Notes: a model not told the origin generated them from the letters alone. Shown: positions 10,670 to 23,520, counted from the first letter of the stretch. The stretch is DNA of 64,000 nucleotides from Cornus controversa (GCA_026545225.1 CM048849.1:43858336-43922335), one strand, 5' to 3'. Numbers and translations: made by a program.

Positions 10670-11800
10670 TGTCCATTTCCAAATAAATGGTGTTTTTGTG
10701 TAACATCAATGGAAATTTTGAGATGAAAATGGTATTTCTGAAACGAAAATGGTATTTTTGAAACGCGAATGGGGTTTTGAAATGAAAACGATAAATTTGG
10801 AACGAAAATATTAATTTTGGATTGAAAAATTTGGAACGAAAATGTTAATTTTGGATTGAAAATGGAGTTTTAAGATGAAGATGAGAATTTTGAAATGAGG
10901 ATGCAAATTTTAGATTGAAAAGAGTGTTTTGAGGTGAAAACGAGAATTTTGAGATGAAGATGACATTTTTAGATTGAAAAGAAAGTTTTGAAGAGAAAAT
11001 GTATTTTTGAGTTGAAAATTGAGTTTCGGGATGAAGATGTCAAATTTAGATTGAAAAGGAAGTTTTGAAGTGACAATGTGTTTTTGAGTGGAATATGTCA
11101 ATTTTAGATTGAAAAGGAAGTTTTGAAGTGAAAATGGGTTTTTGAGTGGAATATGTCAATTTTAGATTGAAAAGGAAGGTTTGAAGTGAAAATGTGTTTT
11201 TGAGTTGAATATGTCAATTTTAGATTGAAAAGAAAGCTTTGAAATGAAAATGTGTTTTTGAGTTGAAGATGGAGTTTTGGAGTGAAAATGGAAATTTTGA
11301 AATGAATTTAGAGAGAAAATGATGAATTTGGGATGAAAGTGTCCATTGTTGAATAAATGAGATTGTTCGAGTAGAAAATTGAACATTTAGATGTAAATGG
11401 GTTAGAGAAATGAAAATGAGAATTTTTGAGTTGAAAATGATCCTTTACATGGAAATGGATTTGAGAGTTATGATTTGAAAATGGTTTGTCTTTATGAAAA
11501 TGGAGTTTTGAATAAAAAGAACCACTTACATGCAAGTGGGGTTTTAAAGAGATAAAAATATGAGTTTTGATTTGAAAGTGATTCGTGGTTGTAAAAATAG
11601 AGTTTTGCATGAAAAGACCCACTTACATGCAACTGAATTTTTAGGGAGATGAAAATGAGAGTTTTGATTTTAAAATGGTTTGTTTTGTAAAAATGGAGTT
11701 TTGAACGAAAAGACCCACTTACATGCAAGCGAGGTTTTACAGTGATAAAATTGTGAGCAAAGTATTGGAAATGAACATTTGAGAAAGATTGTTGGTTTTT
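10670..11800 (+). repeat. Degenerate TTTTGAAATGAAAATG array with higher-order ~95-bp units
   Basis: Dozens of imperfect units of the type GAAAATGNNNTTTTGAGATT. Between 11420 and 11740 they form three to four ~95-bp units, each ending in AAAGACCCACTTACATGCAA. The plus strand is strongly depleted in C. The last ~170 bases also belong to the left arm of the inverted duplication. Confidence 0.75.
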
Positions 11801-12689
11801 GAAAAGTGTGTTTTTGAAAGAAGGTGGTTTAAAGAGTCTTTACATGAGAATGTGTATTTTTTAAAATGGTAATGATCGCGAACTTGAACTAGTCATCCGT
11901 ACGTCGAAACGTCATAGTGATCATTCAAAGGATCGTGGAGATCCTAAGCGAATCATCTCTAGCTTGAAAAATGAGCATTATAACAGTATAGCAACAATGT
12001 TAACCATTACAATCATCATGCATTTGAGTATTTTTTGAAAACAAGTGTGTGTGGATTGTATTTTAGAGATCTATTATGTTGTGGGCTTGAATTTTTGTCT
12101 TGGCTCGAGTCAAACGCGATTCGGTTTCGACCCGAAAAAATTTTATGACCCGTTTTTCGCTTACGGAGTTTGGACCCTGATTAGAACTTTCTTGTAGCGC
12201 GTTATATAAGGGCATCTAGGGTTTAGAGTGATAAAGAGAGAAAAACACTGAAAAGGCAAAAAGAGAGTGAGAGAGCGAGAGCTAGAGTTTGGGGTTGACA
12301 CTTGTAATCTTCTGACTTTCGCATAGTGAAAACTTTCGCCGGATCTTTACCGTGGATGCAGGCACATCGCCGAACCACGCAAATTCTTGTATTTTGTGTG
12401 TTGTACTTGTTTCGTTTTCTGTCATGTTTCGTGATTGTGCTTGGTTCATGACTATTTTTTATAACAAGATATATTATAAGTATGAATGCACACAAATTCA
12501 AAAGGGTTTGCATAATTTAAATCTACCATAGGTCCTAAAGGTGAAAAGAGGTAGGCTTATGGGGACTCATCGCTATCTGACCCACCCAGGAATGCGGATC
12601 ATGTCCACATATATCCAGGTTGCGCTCTCGATGGACAAGCATAGTGACAAGGGCTAATCACACACAAGGGATGGGGCTCTACAAAGATA

Positions 12690-12925
12690 ACAAATATCAA
12701 ATGCAAGAAATTAAAGACAAGGAGTTAAAGAAAAAATTTAAAACAAGAAATTAAAGACAAGATTTTAATGAAAGGAAACTAAAGACAAGAAATATAAATG
12801 CAAGAAATTAAAGACAAGACATTAAAGAAAGGAACTAAAGGCAAGAAATTAAAGAAAGAAAACTAAAGACAAGAAATTAAAGACAATAAATATAAATGCA
12901 AGAAATTAAAGACAAAGGAAAGCCT
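12690..12925 (+). repeat. AAGAAATTAAAGACAA tandem array (mirrored at 14235-14465)
   Basis: About twelve imperfect copies of AAGAAATTAAAGACAA with variants (AAGGAACTAAAG, AATATAAATGCAAG). The reverse-complement array occupies 14235-14465 in the other arm, so the array predates the inverted duplication. Confidence 0.8.
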
Positions 12926-14913
12926 TAGCACCACCAATTGAAGAAAGAAAACCAACCCCTCAAAAGCCTTCAAGCCATCCTTCCAAAGTCTTCAAAAGAA
13001 GGCTTTAGTGAGTATGTGTGCAAAATTTTAAACTAGATGAGAAGCCTTCCTTGAAGGTAGCCTCCCAACAAAATGGAAAGACTTTCTTGAAGGTAGCCTC
13101 CCAAGAGAGAAATAAGACAAGGGTGCAAAGCCTTGAATGGGGTGCTTTGGAATGAGAGTGAGAGGGTCTATTTATAGTGGTGGGAAGGAGACAAGGTTTC
13201 TATTAGCAATTAATGTAGGACAAAAATTATACAAGATATTTTTGTACTTGTTTAGTAATGTGGCGCCATGTTGGCGATGCATTGTTCCATTGTTTGCGAT
13301 AATGTGACACCATGTCGCTGATGACATCATCGATGATGAAAAATGATCATTTTGCCCTTCTTGTCCTATAATCAATCTGTGGGCTTGCCATAGGTTTTTC
13401 GAGCATCCCGAACACAATGGTGGAGTCAGATTTATGATTAGGGGACCCAATTTCAATGCTACCCTTTTGGTAATCAAAGACCCTTTTGGTGGAATCGGAT
13501 CGCGTTCATAACATGCCAAAACCTTAGGAGTGTCTACTCTCACATTGTAATACGACTCCGGACCCACGATCTTACCAGAGTTAATTTTGCTCCGAACAAA
13601 TCCAACAATCAAATCGAAGATCTAACCGCACCACGACGCTAGACATACCCAAACACCCAATGGTAGGTCCCAAAGCCACATCATAATGAAGTTCTGAATT
13701 TTTCCACCAAATGAAGGTCGAACAAATCCGACTGCCAACTCGCAAATTCGGCCCCACCATTGCGTATGGAACATTCGAAAATCCTAAGGTCCCATCCATT
13801 GATCATAGGACAACAATGACAAAATGATCATTTTCCATCATTGATGATATCATAAGTAACATAGTGCCACATCATCACAAACAAACACACATTTCACTTG
13901 GATCGCCAACATGGTGCCACATCACCAAACAAGTACAAAAATATTTTGAATATCTTTTGTCTCACATTAATTGCAAATAAAAACCTTGCCTCCTCCCCAC
14001 CACTATAAATAAACCCCCTCACTCTCATTCCAAAGCACTCCATTCAAGACTTCGCACCCTTGTCTTATTTCTCTCTTGAGAGGCTACCTTTAAAGAAGGC
14101 TTCCAATCTAATTCAAAATTTTGCACACACACTCAGTAAAACCTTCTTTTGAAGACTTTGGAAGAATGGCTTGAAGGCTTTTGAGGGGTTGTTTTTCTTG
14201 GGTTTTCTTTCTTCAATTGGTGGTGATAAGGTATATTTCTTTACATGTCTTTAATTTCCTGCATTTATATTTCTTGTCTTTAATTTCTTGCATTTAATTT
14301 CCTTTCTTTAATATTTTGTCTTGAATTTCTTGCCTTTAATTTCTTGTCTTTAGTTTCCTTTCTTTAATATCTTAGTCTTTAATTTCATGCATTCATAATT
14401 CTTGTCTTTAGTCTCCTTTCTTTAATTCCTTGTCTTTAATTTCATGCATTTTATATTTATTGTCTTTGCATAGCCCCATCCTTTGTGTGTGATTAGCCTT
14501 CGTCACTGTGCTTGTCCATCGAGTGCAGTGTGGATACATGTGACCATTATCCACATTCCTGGGTGGGTCAGATAATAATGAGTCCTCGTAAGCCTACCTC
14601 TTTTCACCCTTAGGATCCATGCTAGATTTAAATTATCCAAACCTTTTTGAATTGTGTGTGTGCATTTATACTTAGAATAGATCTTGTTATGCAAAACAAC
14701 CACAAAAACGAAACAAGCACAACACAAGAATTTACGTGGTTCGACGATGTGTCTACGTCCACGGCAAAGATCCGGCAAAAGTTTTCACTATACGAAAATC
14801 AAAAGATTACAAGTTTCAACCCCAAACCCTAGCTCTCACTTTCTTTCTGTGTTTCAGTGTTTTTCTCTTTTATCACTCCAAACCCTAGATGCCATTATAT
14901 AACGGGCTACAAG

Positions 14914-15848
14914 TAAGACTGTAAATGAACCGAGCGTTCGCGAACAAGCTCAGGCTCGGCTCGACATGGGCTCGACTCGTGTTCGTTGTTTACTAAACGA
15001 ACCAAGCTCAAACCAAATTATTAAGCTCATGTTTAACAAACGAGCCAATCTCAAACATCACTCGGCTCAACTTGTTTGTTCGTGAACAGACTCGTTTAAA
15101 GGCTTGTTTTGAGCTCGTGGATATATGTGTGGCTATATATATATATAAATTTATATTTTTATAAGTCATCTTAGGTATTTTAACCATTTGAATTTCTTTT
15201 AAGCCAAGCCCAACAATCCAAACCAACCAATATTGTTATATTGTTCTCTCTTTTAAAAATAAAACTAGCCCAAGCCCAACAACCAACCCAACCCAAACTA
15301 ATTCTTCATTTTATTATATCTTTTGAAAATACTAACCTAGTCCATTCATTATTTCACAAGCCCACCCATTCGCAATAATATATCCTAAAACCCTAAATGT
15401 TATTATCTTATCTTCATTCTCACAACCCTAGCCACGAAACACTCCCCAACCCCTCATGAGACTACCGATAATTAACCCCTCAAGCGGCGACCGGCGATGA
15501 CAGCAACGGGATCTTCTTGAAGCAAGTTAGTGCCCTCTTTCTCTCTCTCTCTCTCTCTCTTATTTTCCTCTCATCTACTCCTTATTTTTTAAGTCCTCTC
15601 ATCTGGCACTTCTCTGTTCTCTTATACTGGCCATAAAAATTCAAGATTAGTGAGTTGCATATACAAGATTCATATATGTATTAGTATGATTAAAAGAGCA
15701 GACGAGCTCGTCTCAAGCTCGTTCGAGCATAGCCGAACCGAGCTCGATCATGAGTAGTTGAAGCTTGATCGAGCTCGAGCACCCCTTTGGGTGTGTCATG
15801 TCGAGCCCGAACACCCCAAAGCTCGACTCGGCTTGTTTACAGCCCTAA
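14914..15848. mobile_element. hAT-like non-autonomous TIR element (935 bp) with empty site in the opposite arm
   Basis: Termini are TAAGACTGTAAATGAACC and, reverse-complemented, TTAGGGCTGTAAACAAGCC. They are flanked by the direct repeat CTACAAG (14907-14913 and 15849-15855), 7 bases exact or 8 with one mismatch. Subterminal regions are rich in GAGCTCG and CGAGC motifs, typical of a common plant hAT-type family. The interior contains a (CT)n run at 15539-15560 and no transposase. At 12191-12197 of the other arm the uninterrupted CTTGTAG is seen, i.e. the pre-insertion site. Confidence 0.85.
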
Positions 15849-16418
15849 CTACAAGAGAGTCCTAATCAGGGTTCAAAACCCATAAGCGAAAATCGTGTCA
15901 TAAAATTTTTTCAAATCAAAACCAGGTCGCGTTCCCCCTAGCCGAGACAAAAATTCGGGCCACAACATAACAAATCTCTAAAATAAAATCAACACCCACT
16001 TGTTTTCAAAAAAATCAAATGCATGATCATTGTAACGATTAACATTGTCGTTATACTGTTATAAAGCCCATTTTCATGTTAGAGATGATTCGCATAAGAT
16101 CTCCACGATCCTTGGAATGGTCACTATGGCGTTCTGACTTATGGGTGACTAGTTCAAGTTCGAGATCATCACCATTTTCAAAAATACACATTCTCGTGTA
16201 AAAACTCTTTAAACCACATTCTTTCAAAATCACACTTTTCAAAAACCAACAATCTTCCTTAAATGTTCATTTCCAATACTTTGCTCACATTTTCATCTCT
16301 TTAAAACCCGACTTGTATGTAAGTGGGTCTTTTCATTCAAAACTCCATTTTTACAAGAACAGGCCTTTTTCAAATAAAAACTCTCATTGTCATCTCTCTA
16401 AAAACCCCGCCACACCAC

Positions 16419-17464
16419 ACGTCCATGGTGCACTACATATCAGCACTCCTACCTTTTACCTTTAGTACAATTACAAGTTAATTTCTTTAAACTATACTTG
16501 GGTTCTTTTTTCCTCTTTCTTTTTAAAAAAAAAAATAGTACTACTACTTTTCCATTTAATGAAGTGACAAGGGTTGAAATGAAGTTTGACAATGGAAAAT
16601 CGAATCTCCACATCTGGGGAGGCTGTTTCTTTACGGTTGTGTCAATGCCTGCCCTCAGAAAATGGATTAAAAAATGAATTATTTCTACCGTGAACATATG
16701 GCCCAATAGTCAATTGTATAGCTATACCAAATTGTGAAGAATTGTCGGTTGTTAGGTTTGGTTCCTGACGAAAGTTTCTCTAATTGAAGTCCTTCATACG
16801 TCTAATGAAGCAAGAAGGAAAATAATCCTTTTAATTGGCACACCTATAAATGTATATATAACACAGTAATTTTTTTAAAAAATTATGCTGAATCTAGTCC
16901 TTCTCATTACATAATTTCCACCATGTACTTTGAGAAAATTAATCAAATTTTTATATTTGTCTAATGTATCTGGTATACATCATCTGCTCACCTTTACTAT
17001 ATCTTACTTTTTTAAAATTTATCGCACTAATAAATTGGTGCAATAATGCATTCGTGTCACATCTTTTTTGTATGTATGCATGCCACTTAGAATAAAATAT
17101 TTTCTACCTCTGAGGGTTTAAAATCAAAGCAATTCCATAAAATCATAGAGTCAAGGAAAAGGAAACGATGAAGAGAGGGCTTGATCATGGCTCTCTGATC
17201 ATCAAACGGCAATGCGAGAGAGTTTCGCATGCTAATAAGGATAATGGAGACAAAACCACTCGCAAAACTTTGACTTGGAGCATACTGCATAGAACACCCA
17301 AAACTAGATAGTTTCTCAAATAAAGTTATTAAGCAATTTACATGAATGCATTTTTCAAAAATATTTGTTCTATCAAAAAAACATAATGTAAATGTAATTC
17401 AGCTATCATATTTGTTGAATATGAATTTCTCTAATAAAACTTACTAGACTTGTACAAAATAATT
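16419..17464. other. Intergenic, no supported feature
   Basis: AT-rich unique-looking sequence. Short frames on the minus strand (16449-16706, 17087-17290) show no recognisable domain. Confidence 0.45.
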
Positions 17465-18045
17465 TTCAAGGAAAATGATACAGACTAAAGATATCTAGAA
17501 ATTCACAAATAATTAAATTTATTTAATTTATTTTAACCATATCTACAACAAACTAGAAAAATCTCTGAATATGTGTAAATAAGATTAAAAAAAAAAATTA
17601 GACAGCTTAAGACAAATTACACAAAAACATATAATATGATCGAGTTTCTTTGAATTCTCACCGAGGTTCTTGTCGAGTGTCTTGGTTCAAAGTTGGCGGG
17701 GCCTTCAAACGCACATTGCTTAAGACAAATTTCAAACGCACACTGCCTAAGACAAATTTCAAACGCACGCTGCTTAAGAAATCTGTCACTGCTATGTAGA
17801 CAACCTGGTTAGCCCACATTCCAAATCACAAATTTCAGTTAAAAAAATCGCATTAAATTTTTACAAAAAAAAAAAAAAAGAATCATTGAGAGTACTTTAC
17901 CCCTATAGCGAGAATGGATAGGCCAATGAAAGCAATGAACAGAAGAACTGAGATTATGGTGGACACACCATCATCACCACCAGTAACTATCTGCTCGGAA
18001 TTCTCACTGAGGTTCTTGTGGAGTGTCTTGTCTTAGTGAAGTAGT
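17465..18045 (-). repeat. Segmental duplicate A' (pairs with 7105-7690)
   Basis: Better-preserved partner of 7105-7690. Within it a ~35-bp unit (AAGACAAATTTCAAACGCAC) is repeated three times at about 17710-17780, against two imperfect copies in the partner. The phrase CAAGACACTC.ACAAGAACCTC also occurs twice on the minus strand (about 17690 and 18025), so part of the exon was duplicated before the block itself was copied. Confidence 0.7.
17883..18031 (-). pseudogene. C-terminal exon of an unrecognised membrane protein
   Basis: The minus strand is open for 48 codons: DKTLHKNLSENSEQIVTGGD, then a hydrophobic ~22-residue segment VSTIISVLLFIAFIGLSILA and IGVKYSQ before a stop (TCA at 17883-17885). 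It reads as a short polar stretch, one membrane helix and a short tail. An in-frame stop lies immediately upstream. A splice acceptor (ACTTCACTAAG) near 18032 could begin an exon, but no upstream exon was found. I do not recognise the family. A last-exon relic or captured fragment are both possible. Confidence 0.35.
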
Positions 18046-18944
18046 AGTGTTCCACCTTTCAGCACCATCTTTGATCTGGTGGTCTGGATAGGGGTGCTAG
18101 AAAGACGTTCTTGAATGCCACCGAGAGAGATGGCGATGTGAGAGTGAGATGGACTATGCCCCAAATCCTTTTGATTCACATGCCAAACTGAAACCACAAG
18201 TAGTCTGAGAGAGATGAGAAGAGTGTGTGAGAGAGAAGAGTACACAAGAGAGAACTTGGATAGCACTACGGTGAGTCTGTGAGGTTCACTCCAATGAAGA
18301 TTGATATGCAAATCAAGGCGGACGATGGCGGCAGTGGGTGGAATCAAGGCAGGCATGTATAGCTCTAGGACTCATCAAACAGATAAACAAACAAAGCATA
18401 CGAAAATATTCTCACCTGATCACTTGATCAGCTTCGGAAACTCAATAAAACACAGATCACTGAATCAAACACAAATAACTTCGAAAACTCAATCAAAAAC
18501 AATGCTCTAAATAGAACAAATATGAGGCCTTACGGTTAATGTGAGAGAGAATCAATTAATTAGCTCAAAATCGAACAATATGAGCTAAATCGATCAAAGA
18601 TAACCCTAACTATTCATATGGGAGTGAAGCAAGTATTGCTTATTAGCATATGAGAGAGAGAGAAAGAGAGGATGAGAGAGGGTGACGTGGACCGTGGCCA
18701 GTGACTGGGTGAGAGAGATGAAATTCAGTGTCAGCATATGAGAGAGAGAGCGCGCACAAAGCATCTTAGATTGGTGAGTGACATGGCGGCTCAAATATGT
18801 AGTATTGGTGTTCGAGCTCGACTTGAGCTTCTACCTAAGTGTCCGAACACAGCTCGACCATGATCGAAATCGTTTGGACTCCGCTCGGTAGCTCGATTAG
18901 ATATATACAAACTACAGACAGATGACTGCCTTATTCACCTTCTC

Positions 18945-18978
<34 letters not shown>

Positions 18979-19484
18979 ACACACGTACTATACACGAGTT
19001 AGTATATATTTGTACCTGGTTGAATGAATCGTCAATATCTCCACCCAAATTTCGTCGTTGCTTCAACATTCACTTCCGATTCCGCCATCCAAATGAAGAA
19101 TATAGCATTGAATCACCAGTACAAGCAACAGCAACATACTGTTTTACCCCAAATCACTTTTACATTTAACTGGTAACCATCCAAACAGAGCCTAATATGT
19201 GTGTACAGATAAAGAAAGGAGGTAAAGGTAACCAGAAGTCGTCGTCACCGGCGTTGAAGATCAATTTACGGCAGTGCTCTGGCAAGACGCTTCCTAGGGT
19301 TGGGGATGGATATGGATTGAGAGTGAAGCAAAGGATTTATATGGATGGGCATGAAAATATTGGCTTCATAATATGGACTTGGGCTAATTTATTTTTAAAA
19401 GGAATTTCTGTTATATTTATATGGATTGAATTGGGTTTAGTTAGAATGGGCTTCCCTTTTTAAGTTAATATGAAAATGGATGAG

Positions 19485-19520
<36 letters not shown>

Positions 19521-20369
19521 AACACACATACATATATACTCATCTGCTCAAATAAATATTTTTATAATTATAAATAATATATAATAACATAACATAAAAA
19601 ATAATAATAAAATCATATGGCATGAGTAAGATTATTACTAATAAATATTTTAGACTTGGAGAGAAAAATAATGGATTGTAATCATTCAATAAAAATATTT
19701 GATAAGATGTGAAAATCAATCCATATATGAATATATGATTTACTTAAATTAATAAAATATCTAGAATGAATTTTCATATATGACTTAAACTAATAAAACA
19801 TCTAGAATGAATTTTGGTTTTACCAACATATTCTTAGTAGAAGGAATTGAGTTAAGTAAAATGAGAGAACTCATAAACTAATTTGTTTTGTGTAATTTAC
19901 AATGAATATAAGTTTGAGAAATAAATAAAAATTAGTGAATTTAAATGAAAGTATAAATTTGAAAGAAATATACGAATTGTAATTTATGTTAGTGACGGTA
20001 AAGAAAAGAAAATAATGTGTCCTTAAGAAAAAAAATCAATAACAATAATTTATTATAAAAGTGAAAACTTAAAACTGCCGTCGTAATCTCACTCTAAACT
20101 CTAACATGACTTTGGAAGGAGTTCCATCTCTAAGGTGACGTGGCTTAACCAAATGTTAACACACGTCTCAAATATATAAATAAAAATAAATAAAGATATA
20201 AATCAATTTTAAGGACTAAATTGGGTTTCAATATATATGTAAATATACACAATACAAATCTACATCTCCATCTCCTATACACATATGCATATGCATGTAT
20301 GTATACACCAGAAAATTTACATCTCCATCTCCCATTCATATATACATATAATGTCCTATACATGTATAC

Positions 20370-20408
<39 letters not shown>

Positions 20409-20831
20409 GATCTCTTTTATGTATATATATACACACGAGCACATCAATCTTTAATGGATGAATTGGATTTGAAGAATCTATTTATTTAAATCTCTTCATT
20501 TTTTTAAGGTGTCTACTTTTACAAACCTGTATGATAGAATGATATTTGAGAAATTGTTGTATGTGTGGAGAGATATGAGAGGGAGAATCACGTTGAAATA
20601 GGTCTTAGCAATTTTTTAATTTTTAGGACATGTGTTGTATTTTGGTTGGACCACATCCTCTTGTAGAAGAAAGTTCCTTCTTATATGACTTGAGCCAAGT
20701 ATTTTCCATATTTTTTTAGATCTTCACAGTCATTTTCTGTTCTAATCTTTCACATTGTTTTGTATCTATTCAAAATGTACTCAAACATTGGGAAATGATG
20801 TGCCATTTAAAATTAATAAAGGTATAAGTTA
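18046..20831. other. Intergenic: microsatellites, no supported gene
   Basis: Contains (TA)n runs at about 18952-18977, 19483-19516 and 20369-20405 and GAGAGA tracts at 18650-18750. CGAGCTCGACTTGAGC-type motifs near 18813-18900 hint at another hAT-like remnant. The frames at 18033-18356 and 19197-19463 show no known domain. Confidence 0.45.
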
Positions 20832-21032
20832 AAAATATTAGGATAAATTGCACTGACCTCCTCTCAGGTTTGACCTAATTACACGAAACATCAAAGTAAT
20901 GCATTTTTGTTGTACTTGCCTCTCTTCTAACGGATTTGGCAAAACAGACATTAAAAACAGAGTGATTTTACTGTTTTACCCCCCTTTTGTTGTTAAAATT
21001 GATAAAATATCTGAATATATGAAATTACCAAT

Positions 21033-21341
21033 TTGCCCATGTATAAAAAAATACTTTTTTTTTCTTTTCTTCTCCCTATCTCTCTTCTGCACATACAACC
21101 ATTAATCACACCACCTCCTCCCACCATGGCCACTAACCCGTTGCCAGAAAAGCCTCCAACATTCCCACATCCACCACCACCACCCAATCTACTAAGGCCA
21201 CCACCTCTCACCAACACCCCCACAACCACCACAATGACTACCACCACCACCCAATCTACTACGACGACCACCACCACAAAATCTAATGACTACCACCACC
21301 ACTCAATCTACTCCAATCCATACCTGAAAAAAGAAAGATAA
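21033..21341 (+). other. Pro/Thr low-complexity open frame inside the Mutator-like element
   Basis: A CCA/ACC-rich stretch (21110-21310) encodes proline- and threonine-rich sequence from an ATG in good context (ACCATGGCC, 21124-21132). The opposite strand is open as a Val/Gly-rich frame. It could be a captured exon (Pack-MULE style) or simple triplet expansion; composition alone cannot decide. Confidence 0.3.
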
Positions 21342-23520
21342 ATTTTACCACCACCAAGCACTGTCTCTAGTTCAAAATTACCATAAAATCCCAGGAAAAT
21401 CGAAACCAATTCATATCAATATACACATATACATACATAATTTCAATTTTCTTTATTGATAATCAAAAACTACACCAAAATCTAGAAAAAGAAATCCAAT
21501 TTGTATCAATATCTATATTACATTTATATGTATGTATGTATGTATAGAAAGAGAAGAGAAGGGACATCGTCGGGCTTTGACGACAACAATATTGGAGCCC
21601 TAGAGCAGCAGCAAATGTGCAATAATTCACAGCGCGTAATTCAAGCTCTAGGGTTTGCGTTTTAGATAACAATCAGCGAGGTGATTCAATCAAACGCCAT
21701 CGTCAACCGCCGCCACAATCGCTGGCAACAGAGTCTCTCTCTACTTTCTCTCTCTATAAGCTCTATATCTCTACCTATTTATTATGTTTAAAAAGGAAGA
21801 AATGAATGTTATTGATGGTTAATGTATAGATCTCACAATGGAGTTCTGTAAATGAGGAAGCGGTGGGTTATGTTAAGGTTTCGACTGACAGTTGGGTACT
21901 TGGGTTACAGACTAGGAGGCACAGACACGGACACGGAATTCGGGTACGACACGACACGGACATGGCGATACGAAATTTTTTTAAAAAACAGGACACGGAC
22001 ACGGCGAGGATACAGCTATAAAATAATAATATAATATATATTAATTATTTAATAAAAAATACTACATTGCATAAATAATTCAATTCATCATCATACAATT
22101 AAGAACCAACAAACTTATAAACAAAAATAAACAAATAAATTAAAGAACCAGACTTATTTAGTCTTCTACGTATATTTAGCTTAGATTTTAATCATAACTT
22201 AGTATCATATAATTTCTATTCGAAATATTTGAATATACATCTGTAGAGACCGTGACCAATTTTGGCCGGTTTTGCATTTTTCGCATTATATTGCCATAAA
22301 TGCATTTTGAGTGGTGTTTAACATGTTTTGAGTGTAGAAAACATGTTTGGGAAGTGTTTTTAAGGTTTTGGGAAGTTTTTGGGAGATTTGGAGAAGTTTG
22401 ACTTTTTGGTCAAACCGGGGCCCGGGATGCGACTTAAGTGGGCCCGGGAATCCGGAAAATTCTCGGAAATATTTATTTTTGAGAATGGCAGAGATGAAAT
22501 ATTTAGAGAGTAGAGGAAGTGATTTCGAGACCGTAGGAGTTTTTAGAATCGAAAAAGGAGCCCGGGAAGGTACGTTAAGTGGCCGGGGGGCATTTTGGTC
22601 TTTTTGCAAGCCCTAGATATTTTAAATATCAGTGGCAGAGATGTTCAGCCATATCTCACGCCTCTTTCTCTCTCTAAAGCTCTTCATCTTCAAAGCTCTC
22701 CCTTCTCTCTACATTTCGGACCCGTTCGGCTTGGATTCAAGGCTTGCCAAAGGAGGGAGATACGTAGGGGACGGCTAGGGCTTCCATTTGAACCGAACAA
22801 AGTGGTGATTCGGCAAGGTAGACTCTGCTGGAAAATTGGTGAAGTGCTTGGAAGGCCTTCATTTTTGAGGTAGGGGTTCTTCTTCTCTCCTAATTGTCGA
22901 TTCTAGGGTTTCGGGTGGAGAGGAGACGTGTAGGTTGTGTATCACATGATTTAGGACGGTGAGGGGTGTGAAAAGTTATGTTTTCTCCTTCTCTTGAGTC
23001 CTATCTTTGCACATTTGGTATCCTTGTATTGGTTTAGTATGTGGGTTAAAGTGTGTGAAATGAAGAAATTGGGTATATAGGTTTTATGTGCTCAATTTGG
23101 GGTGTATGTGCAAATGCCTAACCTTGTGTCATATATGTGATTATATGTGAAATATGTGGTGGTTGAATGCATGTAAGTTCCATATGCTAAAATTATGCAT
23201 TTAGTGTGGCATGAGTAAAGTATGCTAATTTTGAAGTTGTATGCATATGAGAGGTTATATGTATGTGTTTACATATATGTGGTATATGTGGTTTTGTGAA
23301 GATGAAATGCATGCTATGTTTCTTTATGACTAGATAATGCATTGTGAAGCATGAATATTGAGTGCTTGAGTACAATATGTTCGAAATGTATATATGGGAC
23401 CATTGTAAGGAAATGGGAAAAAGTGGTCGAATTGCCTAGAGTAGGTGGACACTCGGTGAGGGCGTTGGAGTGGTTAGACCACCTTGGAGGTGGGAGTTCT
23501 CGGTGAAAATCTTGTAAGGG

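Larger units (their letters stand above)
11625..16418. repeat. Large inverted duplication (arms ~1.9 kb, centre ~13.57 kb)
   Basis: The left arm (about 11625-13570) is matched in reverse complement by the right arm (about 13570-16418, once its 935-bp insertion is removed). Paired landmarks: GATCGTGGAGATC near 11932 with GATCTCCACGATC near 16100; TTATATAA at about 12202 with TTATATAA at about 14895; the A/G-rich AAGAAATTAAAGACAA array at 12690-12925 with CTTTAATTTCTTG at 14235-14465; CACCACCAATTGAAGAAAG near 12933 with CTTTCTTCAATTGGTGGTG near 14208. Arms are diverged by substitutions and small indels. The right arm ends inside one of the ~95-bp units of the left flank, so it is the truncated copy. 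Confidence 0.85.

Noticed and set aside
10203-11728. Several 60-106 codon minus-strand frames rich in His, Thr, Ser and Phe
   Set aside because: Created by C-poor tandem arrays that rarely form stop codons on the minus strand; different frames overlap.
13172-13799. 146- and 72-codon minus-strand frames at the centre of the large palindrome
   Set aside because: No recognisable domain, and the mirrored arm is not open correspondingly. Probably chance frames in transposon-derived DNA.
19197-19463. 88-codon plus-strand frame with hydrophobic C-terminus
   Set aside because: No homology recognised, no promoter or splice context, flanked by (TA)n microsatellites.
20993-21277. Val/Gly-rich minus-strand frame
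   Set aside because: Reverse reading of the CCA/ACC triplet-rich stretch; low complexity.
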